DNA of 64,000 nucleotides, taken from positions 464,303 through 528,302 of the forward strand of contig NZ_PZJM01000003.1 in NCBI RefSeq assembly GCF_003206045.1, written 5' to 3'. Below, one piece after another: positions 35,765 to 43,568 of this stretch. Origin of the DNA: Salinicola lusitanus (GTDB lineage: Bacteria > Pseudomonadota > Gammaproteobacteria > Pseudomonadales > Halomonadaceae). Under the pieces are notes generated by a model. It did no database searches, was not told where the DNA came from, and saw nothing but the letters and a program-made list of their open reading frames with translations. Positions within the stretch are counted from its first letter, which is position 1, and each line of letters opens with the position of its first letter. The position numbers and the translations under genes were made by a program.

Positions 35765-36793
35765 ATGTTCGATGCCGCCGATCACGCGTCTCCGCTGCGT
35801 CAACGGGCACTCGGTGCCTTCTACGGGCTCGCGCTGGGAGATGCCTTGGGCATGCCGACTCAGTCACTGAGCCGACAGCAGATCGTGGCGACCTTCGGCG
35901 AGATCACCACGTTGATCGATGCTCGCGCTGACCAACCGATCGCACCCGGCATGCCGGCGGGCAGCATCACCGACGACACCGAACAGGCGATGCTGGTCGC
36001 GGACCTGCTCATCGACGGTCGCGGGTCGATAGATCCCCTGACCTTCGCCGAGCGTCTGATCGCCTGGGAAGATGACATGCGTGCCCGCGGCTCGCGGGAC
36101 CTGCTCGGACCGTCGACCCAGCGGGCGGTGGCACGCATCACCCAAGGCATTCCGCCCGAAGAGGCCGGCCGCCTGGGCGCCACCAATGGTGCGGCAATGC
36201 GCATCACGCCGGTCGGCATCGCGTTCGATGTGGCGTACACAGAACGCTTCATGGAGGCCGTCTACGCGGCCAGCAGCGTGACCCACAACACCGGTCTGGG
36301 CATCGCTGGGGCCGCCTCGGTGGCAGCGACCATCTCCGCGGGTCTCAATGGTGCGGCGCTGGCGCAGGCGCTCGATATCGGTACCGAATTCGCCGAGCAC
36401 GGCGAAAGGCTGGGTTACTGGTTCGCTGGTGCACGCCTCGCGCCGCGCATCCGTTGGATACGCTCACAAATGGCCGGCATCAGCGACGCCACCGCCATCA
36501 CCCTCCTCAACGACCTGGTCGGCACTTCGGTACTGGCGCAGGAGTCGATCGTGGCCGCCTTTGCCCTGGCCGAGCTGGCGGGCGACGCGCCGCAGCGCGC
36601 GCTCTGCCTGGCGGCCAGTCTGGGCGGCGACACGGATACGATTGCCGCCATTCTTGGCGCGATGCTGGGCGCATGCGCGGGGCTGGACGCCTTGCCGAGC
36701 GACCTGATCGACCAGGTCAAGCGCCGCAACCGCCTGGATCTCGAGCCTCGGGTCGAGACACTGCTGGCGCTACGCGCAAGCACCTCGCCGTGA
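35765..36793 (+). CDS. ADP-ribosylglycohydrolase family protein, YegU-like
   Basis: A 342-residue DraG/ARH-fold hydrolase. Metal-site motifs are complete: GLALGDALGMPTQ, SITDDTEQAMLVADLL, GATNGAAMRI, SVTHNTGLGIAGAAS and SLGGDTDTIAAILGAM, where the Asp residues bind the two Mg ions. The family cleaves ADP-ribose N- or O-glycosides, but members in sugar-catabolic operons may act on other ribosides. It starts two bases after the GntR gene and overlaps the kinase start by GTGA. Together with the regulator and kinase it mirrors E. coli yegU-yegV-yegW. Confidence 0.9.
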   Translation: MFDAADHASPLRQRALGAFYGLALGDALGMPTQSLSRQQIVATFGEITTLIDARADQPIAPGMPAGSITDDTEQAMLVADLLIDGRGSIDPLTFAERLIAWEDDMRARGSRDLLGPSTQRAVARITQGIPPEEAGRLGATNGAAMRITPVGIAFDVAYTERFMEAVYAASSVTHNTGLGIAGAASVAATISAGLNGAALAQALDIGTEFAEHGERLGYWFAGARLAPRIRWIRSQMAGISDATAITLLNDLVGTSVLAQESIVAAFALAELAGDAPQRALCLAASLGGDTDTIAAILGAMLGACAGLDALPSDLIDQVKRRNRLDLEPRVETLLALRASTSP

Positions 36794-37746
36794 CTGGCCT
36801 CCCCCACTCACCGCTCCCCGCCAGGCTCTGGCATACGGGCCAGGCGATCGTCGACATCGTGATGTCGATCGAGGCGCTGCCGCCCCCGGGCGGCGATGTC
36901 ATCGCGCAGTCGGCGAATCACGAAGTCGGCGGGGGATTCAATGTGATGGCCGCCGCCCGCCGCTACGGGATGCCAGTCATCTATGCCGGAGAACATGGAA
37001 CCGGGCCCATGGGGTCCCGCGTGCGAGAGGCGCTCGTCAACGAAGGCATCGTATTGGCGAGAGAGCCAAACCCCGCTGGCGACAGCGGCTTCTGCATCGC
37101 CCTGACCGATGCGGCTGGCGAGCGCACGTTCGTGTCTCATATCGGCGTGGAGGGGCAGGTCGGCGCCGAGCGTCTCGGGGCCCTGCCGGTGGCCGACAAT
37201 GACTGGATCTATATCAGCGGCTATAGCCTGGCGTACCCCGGCAAGGCCTCCGCCCTGCTCGACTGGCTGGAGACGCTGGCCGCAACCTGCGCCGTCGTCT
37301 TCGACCCAGGCCCGCTGCTGGCCCGTATCGATCACCGCCAGCTCGCGCGATTACTGCCTCGGATAGCGATATGGAGCAGCAACGCCAGTGAAACGCGAAC
37401 GTTCGCCGGCCGTGACGAGCTGGAATCGGGTATCGCCGTGATCGCCTCGCGCCTGAACAGGTCGGCCGCGGTCGTCGTGCGGGACGGTCCGCGGGGGTGC
37501 TGGCTGCATCACGACGGCGAGACGCGAGCCATCGAAGGGTTCGCGAGCCAAGCCATCGACACCAATGGGGCGGGGGACGCTCATACTGGCGTCATGGTCG
37601 CGGCACTGGCCGAGGGCACTTCCCTGCCCACTGCCTGCGCTCGTGCCAATGCGGCAGCGGCGATTGCCGTCTCCCGCCGGGGACCCGCCACAGCGCCTGA
37701 TCGCGAGGAGCTGGAAAACTATCTCGAAGCCAACCTCGCCCGGTAG
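36790..37746 (+). CDS. PfkB-family carbohydrate kinase, YegV-like
   Basis: A 318-residue ribokinase-type kinase. The substrate motif GGGFNVMAAARRYG is followed by the catalytic DTNGAGDAHTGV with the general-base Asp. It uses a GTG start overlapping the preceding stop. The family phosphorylates ribose, nucleosides and other sugars; here it would act on the sugar freed by the upstream hydrolase. E. coli YegV is the nearest functional analogue known by context, and its substrate is also unsettled. Confidence 0.9.
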   Translation: MTGLPHSPLPARLWHTGQAIVDIVMSIEALPPPGGDVIAQSANHEVGGGFNVMAAARRYGMPVIYAGEHGTGPMGSRVREALVNEGIVLAREPNPAGDSGFCIALTDAAGERTFVSHIGVEGQVGAERLGALPVADNDWIYISGYSLAYPGKASALLDWLETLAATCAVVFDPGPLLARIDHRQLARLLPRIAIWSSNASETRTFAGRDELESGIAVIASRLNRSAAVVVRDGPRGCWLHHDGETRAIEGFASQAIDTNGAGDAHTGVMVAALAEGTSLPTACARANAAAAIAVSRRGPATAPDREELENYLEANLAR

Positions 37747-37859
37747 GCGGACGACGCAGCCGGGCGAAGCGGGCCAACGACAACTGCCGGCAGCCCGCCC
37801 CGGCTCTCAAGCCGAGCAAGCGCCGTCTCGCACGCTCGGCTACTGTTTCCCGCCGGCGC

Positions 37860-39170
37860 TCAGAAACTCGCCGTGATCATGGTGCCCGCCACCCAGGCGT
37901 TGTCGACCGAATCCACCGCCGACGGGTTGGCGACGTACTGCAGGTTCGGGCGCAGGGTGAGCGAGGGGGTGAGGTTGAAGCTGTAGTAGATCTCCGCGTC
38001 GTACTCGTGCCCCTGGCGCGGCAACGGCGCAAGCGAGCCGGCCGGGGTGGCGTTGTAGTAGCCGACATAGTCGTTGACGTCGTCGTTGACATGGAGATAG
38101 GCCAGGCCGATTCCCGCGTCGTCCTGCGGGCGGGCATCGAACGGGCCGGCGTAGGTCGCGCCGACCGAGACGTAGCGATCGATACCGGCGGTGTCGCCGT
38201 GGTTGGCGTTGCCCATGCTGAACAGGGTCAGGCCGCGATCGGCGTTGCCGCCACGCGTGGTCACCTGCTGCTGGACCACGTAGTAGAGCCCGGTGTTGGT
38301 GTCGCTGGTGCGGGTATCCGGCCCATCGCCGTAGGCGCGATTCTCCACGTTCTGGGTGTAGAAACCGAGTTTGTAGGCGCCGGCCATGCCATCCAGCTTC
38401 GGCGTGTAGCCCACTTCGACGGGGAACAGGGTGCCCTCGGTGCCGCTGGTGCGCAGATCGAAACCGTTGTCGTTCTCCAGGTTGCTGTCGTTGATGTTGA
38501 AAGCGCCGACCTGGGCGTACCACTCGGGGCTGAAGTTGGCACGGATCACCGCCGCCCACTGGGCGATCGGCCAGTTGTAGATGTTGTTGCCCCAGTTGCC
38601 GGGCTGAGCGCTGCCAAAGGCGAGGTTCTGGAAATTGCTGTCGATGGTGGCGAAGTCGTCGCCGAACGGGATTCGACCGAGCTTGACGGCGAGCGCGTCA
38701 TTGAAGAACCGCTGGCGATACCAGAACTGGGTCAGTCGCGTGACCGGCCCGCGCCCCTGGACTTCCTGCACCGACGAGCCACCGACGGTGGCGCCGGGAT
38801 CGCTCATCCGGTCATTGACGCTGTGGCCGTTGCGATTGGTGACGGTGACCTGAAAGTCAGCAGCGGGAATGCCGGCGAGCTTGTCGAGGTCGAAATTGGC
38901 ACCGACCGCGAACTGATCCGAGTATTTCGCCACATGGCTATCGTGGTAGCCGCCATCGAGGATCGTGGCCGCCTCGCCCACGTAGTCGAAGTCGAAGGAG
39001 ATCCCGGCATTCTCCAGCGCCGTGCGCTCGCCCCCCCAATCCCCCAGCAGATAGGGCGAATCCGGGGAGAACGCCGAGTAGGCCTGCGCCGAGCCGATGA
39101 TTCCGAGACCGCCCAACAGTAGCGCCGACACCCCACCGATTCTGATGACCCGCAACGTGACATGCATCAT
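37860..39170 (-). CDS. Carbohydrate-selective porin, OprB family
   Basis: A 436-residue outer-membrane protein with a signal peptide ending near GSAQA. SPYLLGDWGGERTALENAGI is the OprB opening, followed by beta-strand repeats, KLGRIPFGDDFATIDSNF and a C-terminal Phe. OprB proteins pass glucose and other sugars. The first of two adjacent ATGs is used because GGGAG lies eight bases upstream. No sugar-uptake gene is beside it on this strand; the inverted repeat just upstream suggests repression. Confidence 0.88.
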   Translation of the reverse strand: MMHVTLRVIRIGGVSALLLGGLGIIGSAQAYSAFSPDSPYLLGDWGGERTALENAGISFDFDYVGEAATILDGGYHDSHVAKYSDQFAVGANFDLDKLAGIPAADFQVTVTNRNGHSVNDRMSDPGATVGGSSVQEVQGRGPVTRLTQFWYRQRFFNDALAVKLGRIPFGDDFATIDSNFQNLAFGSAQPGNWGNNIYNWPIAQWAAVIRANFSPEWYAQVGAFNINDSNLENDNGFDLRTSGTEGTLFPVEVGYTPKLDGMAGAYKLGFYTQNVENRAYGDGPDTRTSDTNTGLYYVVQQQVTTRGGNADRGLTLFSMGNANHGDTAGIDRYVSVGATYAGPFDARPQDDAGIGLAYLHVNDDVNDYVGYYNATPAGSLAPLPRQGHEYDAEIYYSFNLTPSLTLRPNLQYVANPSAVDSVDNAWVAGTMITASF

Positions 39171-39190
39171 GACCTGAACTCCCAAAAATA

Positions 39191-39207
39191 ATTAGCACGT
39201 TACTAAT
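39191..39207. promoter_or_regulatory. Inverted repeat upstream of the OprB-type porin
   Basis: ATTAG-N7-CTAAT lies about 20 bases before the porin start in an AT-rich patch. Its size and place suit a repressor site, but no partner regulator is identified; the GlxA-type gene on the opposite strand is one candidate. Confidence 0.3.
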
Positions 39208-39409
39208 GCGCAGAAAATGATAGTCCCGGCGGCCCGGCTCCGGTAGTCGAACGACCCGCTTCAGGCGACAAAGACGACTAAAGGATGAAGCGCCGTGACC
39301 GGGGAGTACCGCGGCGACAGGGTCGAATGTCGTTTCCGGTGGCCATGGTGTCATTGCCGACATCCTCCGCCCGGCGCAGACTGCCTGTCGAACTCCACCG
39401 GACGATGCC

Positions 39410-40405
39410 ATGACCCACACCGTCGACCTGTTCGTCTATCCGGACTGCCAGCTGCTGGACGCCAGCGGCCCCTGGCAGGTCTTCGCCAGCGCCAACACGC
39501 TGCTGGGTCGGCCGCATTACGAGCTCCGCCTCACTGCCAGCGAGCCCGGCGAGGTCCGGACTAATGGCGGCATGACGCTGGTCGCGACCCATGCCCTGGC
39601 AACGACGACCCCGGGCGGCACGCTGCTGGTGGCCGGTGGCCATGGCGTGCATGAGCTGGACGACACGGTCATCCGCAAGCTCGCCGAACGCGCCGCCTCG
39701 GCGTCACGGGTCGGCTCGATCTGCAGCGGGGCCTTCGCACTGGCCAGAACCGGACTGCTCGACGGCTGCTGTGTCACCACGCACTGGCGCCAGGCCGAAC
39801 GCCTGGCGCGGGAGTTTCCCGAGGTCGATGTCGCGGCCGATGCGCTCTACCGCAACAGCGGCAACCTCTACACCAGTGCCGGGGTCACCGCGGGCATGGA
39901 CCTGGCGCTCGCCCTGGTCGCAACGGACCACGATCATCGCCTGGCCGGCGAGGTCGCCCGCGAGCTGGTGATGTTCCTGCACCGGCCCGGAGACCAGGCG
40001 CAATTCAGTGAAGGGTTGCGCTGCCAGCTCGCCAGCCATGGCCGGCTACGCGCGCTGATCGATCGCGTGCTCAACGATCCGCTGGCCGCCTGGAACAGCG
40101 AGGATCTGGCCGCCGCGATGGCGGTGACGCCACGTCACTTTCAACGCCTGTTCCGCCAGCAACTCTCGATGACCCCGATGGAGTTCCTGACCCGACTGCG
40201 GCTGGAGTCGGCGCGTCGACTACTGGCCGAGAGCGACGCCCCGCTGGCACGGATTGCCGAACACTGCCGCATCGGTGGCGCCGAACAGCTGCGCCGCCAG
40301 TTCCAGCGCCGCTACGGACTCGCCCCCAGCGCTTATCGCGCTCGCTTCGGCCGAACCCTGGCCACCCCGGCCCCGTCCCCCACCAGCAACCGAGAAGCCT
40401 CATGA
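39410..40405 (+). CDS. GlxA-type transcriptional regulator (DJ-1/PfpI domain plus AraC HTH)
   Basis: A 331-residue regulator. The N-terminal DJ-1/PfpI-like domain carries SICSGAFALARTGLLDGCCV, where the Cys sits in the nucleophile-elbow position, followed by TTHW. The C-terminal AraC/XylS domain has two helix-turn-helices (EDLAAAMAVTPRHFQRLFRQ and ARIAEHCRIGGAEQLRRQF). Such proteins activate amine and amino-acid catabolism genes or efflux. The stop overlaps the MFS start by ATGA, so the transporter is the probable target or partner. Confidence 0.92.
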   Translation: MTHTVDLFVYPDCQLLDASGPWQVFASANTLLGRPHYELRLTASEPGEVRTNGGMTLVATHALATTTPGGTLLVAGGHGVHELDDTVIRKLAERAASASRVGSICSGAFALARTGLLDGCCVTTHWRQAERLAREFPEVDVAADALYRNSGNLYTSAGVTAGMDLALALVATDHDHRLAGEVARELVMFLHRPGDQAQFSEGLRCQLASHGRLRALIDRVLNDPLAAWNSEDLAAAMAVTPRHFQRLFRQQLSMTPMEFLTRLRLESARRLLAESDAPLARIAEHCRIGGAEQLRRQFQRRYGLAPSAYRARFGRTLATPAPSPTSNREAS

Positions 40406-41601
40406 CGACCTCCGCGCCTTCCCGCCTGCCACTCACCGTCTGGGGCCTGGCGCTGTGCCAGGCACTGCTGGTCAGCGGCAATATCCTGCTCATCGCCGTC
40501 TCGCCGCTGGTCGGCGCCCAGCTCTCCGGCAATGCCGACTGGAGCACGCTGCCCGTTGCCACCCAGTTGCTGGGATTGACCGCGGCGACACTCCCCTCCG
40601 GCTGGTTGACCGCACGCCTGGGACGCAAGCGCACCTTCCTGATCGGCAACACCGCCGGGCTCATCGGCATCGCCATCTGCCTGCTGGCGTTGAAGAGTGC
40701 CGCCTTCCCACTGTTCACTCTCGGCACCTTCGCCATCGGCATGAGTATCGGCGCCGGCATGCTCTATCGCTTCGCCGCCATCGACGCGGCGAGCCAATCG
40801 CAGCGCGACCGCGCCCTCAGCCTGGTGATGGCGGGCGGTGTCATCGCCGCCTTCGCCGGGCCCTGGCTGGCGCGCTACACCCAACACGCCTTCGCGACAC
40901 CGTTCCTGGGCTGTTTCGTCGGCCTGGCGGGACTCTACGCCCTGGCGCTGCTGCTGCTCTCGCGACTCGAACTGTCATCGCCCCGGGGCGCGGTCGACGG
41001 CGAATCGCCGCGCCGCCCCGGCCAACTGCTGCGAGAGCCCCAGCTGCTGGCGGCGGTGGTCATCGCCACCCTGAGCTACGCCATCATGAATCTGGCCATG
41101 ACCGCGACGCCGCTGGCCATGACGCATGCCGGCCACGGCTTCGGCGACGTCACCAACGTGATTCAGTGGCACATCCTGGCGATGTTCGCCCCCTCGTTCG
41201 TCACCGGCGACCTGACCCGGCGCTTCGGCTACCGGCCCATGATCGCCGCCGGGTCGCTGGCGCTGCTGGCCAGCCTGCTCTGCGCCCTGCTCCCGACCAC
41301 GTTCTGGGCCTTCGCGGTCGGGCTGTTCCTGCTGGGACTGGGCTGGAACTTCACCTTCCTGCCCGCCAGCGCCTGGCTGACCACCACCTACCGGACCGGC
41401 GAGGCGCCTCGCGTCCAGGCCATCAACGACTGCGCGGTCTTCTCGCTGACCACCCTCTCCGCGCTGCTGGCCGGTCCGCTCAACGCCTGGCTCGGCTGGC
41501 AGACGCTCAACCTCCTGCTGCTGCCGCTGGTCGTGGTGCTGATGGCGGTGGGTCTCGGCGTGCCCCGCCTGCAACGACCACTCATTGCCAGCGGTGATTG
41601 A
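40402..41601 (+). CDS. MFS transporter
   Basis: A 399-residue protein with about 12 hydrophobic helices and the MFS loop motif GWLTARLGRKRTFL between helices 2 and 3. A second related loop (GDLTRRFGYRP) marks the other half. Length and layout fit DHA1-type drug or metabolite efflux. It is translationally coupled to the GlxA-type regulator. The substrate is unknown. Confidence 0.88.
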   Translation: MTTSAPSRLPLTVWGLALCQALLVSGNILLIAVSPLVGAQLSGNADWSTLPVATQLLGLTAATLPSGWLTARLGRKRTFLIGNTAGLIGIAICLLALKSAAFPLFTLGTFAIGMSIGAGMLYRFAAIDAASQSQRDRALSLVMAGGVIAAFAGPWLARYTQHAFATPFLGCFVGLAGLYALALLLLSRLELSSPRGAVDGESPRRPGQLLREPQLLAAVVIATLSYAIMNLAMTATPLAMTHAGHGFGDVTNVIQWHILAMFAPSFVTGDLTRRFGYRPMIAAGSLALLASLLCALLPTTFWAFAVGLFLLGLGWNFTFLPASAWLTTTYRTGEAPRVQAINDCAVFSLTTLSALLAGPLNAWLGWQTLNLLLLPLVVVLMAVGLGVPRLQRPLIASGD

Positions 41602-41723
41602 TCGATCACCGTCTGACGGTGATTGGTGACCAGGCATGCGCGGTGATCGCAGCCAAGAGGGGGGAGCGTCTTGCCATCGCCATCGCGCCCGGCTGGCGTT
41701 GATCCCGGCCTTTCAGCCGCCGC

Positions 41724-41760
41724 ACAGGACGAGCCCGGCACAGCGCCGGGCTCGTCCTGT
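41724..41760. terminator. Hairpin between the convergent MFS and sodium-symporter genes
   Basis: ACAGGACGAGCCCGGC pairs with GCCGGGCTCGTCCTGT over 16 bases around a five-base loop. No T run follows on either strand, but the position between convergent stops makes a bidirectional terminator likely. Confidence 0.7.
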
Positions 41761-41784
41761 CGTCACGCCTGCCGCTGACTCATC

Positions 41785-43251
41785 TCAGCGCCGCCTGGCG
41801 GTCTCCATGAACTCGTCGGCCCGCTCGCGATTGGCCCGGGTCACCAGGCTGACCGCCACGAACAGCACCACCGCGACCGGCAGCGCCCAGATCCCCGCCG
41901 GCAGCCCCAGCGGTTTGACACCGCTCAGGTAGAGATAGATGACGACCAGGCCGCCGCCGACGATGCTCGCAAGCGCCCCGACCGCCGTACCGCGCTGCCA
42001 GTAGAAGGCCCCGATGATCGCCGGCACGATCACCACCAGCCCCGTCGAGGCCGCCACGGAGAGCACCGCAATCAGGTTGAGTTGCAGCTCAGCGAACAGG
42101 AAGGCGAGGATCGCGATGATCGGCAACACCCACTTGCCCACCTTGAGCTGCCTGGACTCGCTGGCATCGATAACGACATTGGCATAGACGTCCCTCGACA
42201 GCATCGAGGAGAGCGTCAGCATGATCGAGTCGATGGTCGAGACCGCAGCGGCCAGAATCCCCACCATGACGATCACGCCGAGCACGGGCGGCACATGTTC
42301 GGAAGCCAGCAGCGTCGGCGTTGCCAGATCCGACTTGGCCAGATCGGGGAATGCCACCAGCGCCGAGAAGCCCCACAGCACCGAGACCACGGTGTAGATG
42401 AAGCCGAAGATCAGAAAGCCGATCAGCATCTGGCGCATCGACTTGAGCGATGACGGCATGAACAGACGCTGGCTGACCTGGGGGTTGGAGAGGCTGAAGA
42501 AGAACCAGGGGATGGTCAGCCCCAGGAAAGTGGTGAAACTGAACAGGCCGGGGCCGGGTACGCTGAGAGAAGCCGGGTGCTCGCTGGCCAGCGTGTCGAA
42601 CAGTTCCGAAAAGCCGCCGAGCGAATGGACCACGAGAAGCGCCACCAGCGTCGAGGCGACGATCATGAACAACGCCTGCAGCGAATCGGTCCACATCACC
42701 GAACGGATCCCGGCAATGTAGGAAAACAGGATCGCCAGCAGCGTCGACACGATCACACCGGTGGTGAACGAGATCGCCCCGCCGCTCATGCCCGCCAGCA
42801 GGTAGCCGACGCCAGCCAGTTGCACCGCGGCGTAAGGGATCAGAAACACGCAGCTGGCGACGGCGGTCGCCACCGCGACTTTCCCGTTGCCATAGCGATG
42901 ACCCAGCATCTCGCTCGGCGTGACGAAACCGAAGCGCTTGCCCACCGCCCAGAACCGGGGCCCGAAGATTGCCACCAGCGAAACGCCGGCGAAGTAGACG
43001 ATCTCGAACCCGAACGCCCCGACGCCGCCGGCATAGGTGAGTCCCGCCAGCCCCACCATCATGAACGCACTGTAGGTCGTGGCGCTGTAGCTGAGCGCCG
43101 AGACAAAGCCATTCATCTGGCGATTGCCGAGAAAGTAGCCGGACATGTCGACGCCCTTGCCGTTGGTCGCCTCGCCCCGCGACAGGTAGGCGACCACCAC
43201 GGCCACCACGAGATAGATGAGGACCGCTCCCCAGATCAGATTGGTACTCAT
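41785..43251 (-). CDS. Sodium:solute symporter family protein
   Basis: A 488-residue polytopic protein of the SSS family with about 13 helices. Recognisable segments are SALSYSATTYSAFMMVGLAG, FVTPSEMLGHRYGN and VSTIDSIMLTLSSMLSRDVY, the last containing the conserved TM8 sodium-site region. It is coupled to a 62-residue DUF3311-type protein. It lies downstream of the nicotinate dehydrogenase genes on the same strand, so uptake of nicotinate or a related pyridine carboxylate is plausible, though SSS substrates vary widely. Confidence 0.9.
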   Translation of the reverse strand: MSTNLIWGAVLIYLVVAVVVAYLSRGEATNGKGVDMSGYFLGNRQMNGFVSALSYSATTYSAFMMVGLAGLTYAGGVGAFGFEIVYFAGVSLVAIFGPRFWAVGKRFGFVTPSEMLGHRYGNGKVAVATAVASCVFLIPYAAVQLAGVGYLLAGMSGGAISFTTGVIVSTLLAILFSYIAGIRSVMWTDSLQALFMIVASTLVALLVVHSLGGFSELFDTLASEHPASLSVPGPGLFSFTTFLGLTIPWFFFSLSNPQVSQRLFMPSSLKSMRQMLIGFLIFGFIYTVVSVLWGFSALVAFPDLAKSDLATPTLLASEHVPPVLGVIVMVGILAAAVSTIDSIMLTLSSMLSRDVYANVVIDASESRQLKVGKWVLPIIAILAFLFAELQLNLIAVLSVAASTGLVVIVPAIIGAFYWQRGTAVGALASIVGGGLVVIYLYLSGVKPLGLPAGIWALPVAVVLFVAVSLVTRANRERADEFMETARRR

Positions 43252-43254
43252 GGT

Positions 43255-43443
43255 TCAGTTCCCCGACTCGTCCTTGAAACCCTGGGTGATCATGATGTTG
43301 GCGACGATGACCAGGACGCCGACGACAAACCAGAACAGACAGCTGCCGTACCAGGCCTGCACCTGTCCGAGCAGACCGTAGGGCACCACGTAACACGAAA
43401 GGACCAGCGCCCAGACGAGCCAGATCCAGCGGCGAGAATTCAT
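43255..43443 (-). CDS. DUF3311-type small membrane protein paired with the SSS symporter
   Basis: A 62-residue protein with two hydrophobic helices (about 8-25 and 34-52). Small proteins of this kind regularly sit directly before SSS symporters and are thought to be accessory subunits. It ends three bases before the symporter start and has AGGAG upstream of its ATG. Confidence 0.8.
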   Translation of the reverse strand: MNSRRWIWLVWALVLSCYVVPYGLLGQVQAWYGSCLFWFVVGVLVIVANIMITQGFKDESGN

Positions 43444-43568
43444 TGCGTCACTCCTTTATTGTTGCCGTTGTCATCGAAATCGCTGCTATCGAAACCGTTG
43501 TTGTCGAGACACGCGTTACCGCCCCGCGTTGGCGAGATCCGCTATCGAGCCGATGCCGCCAGCGTCGC

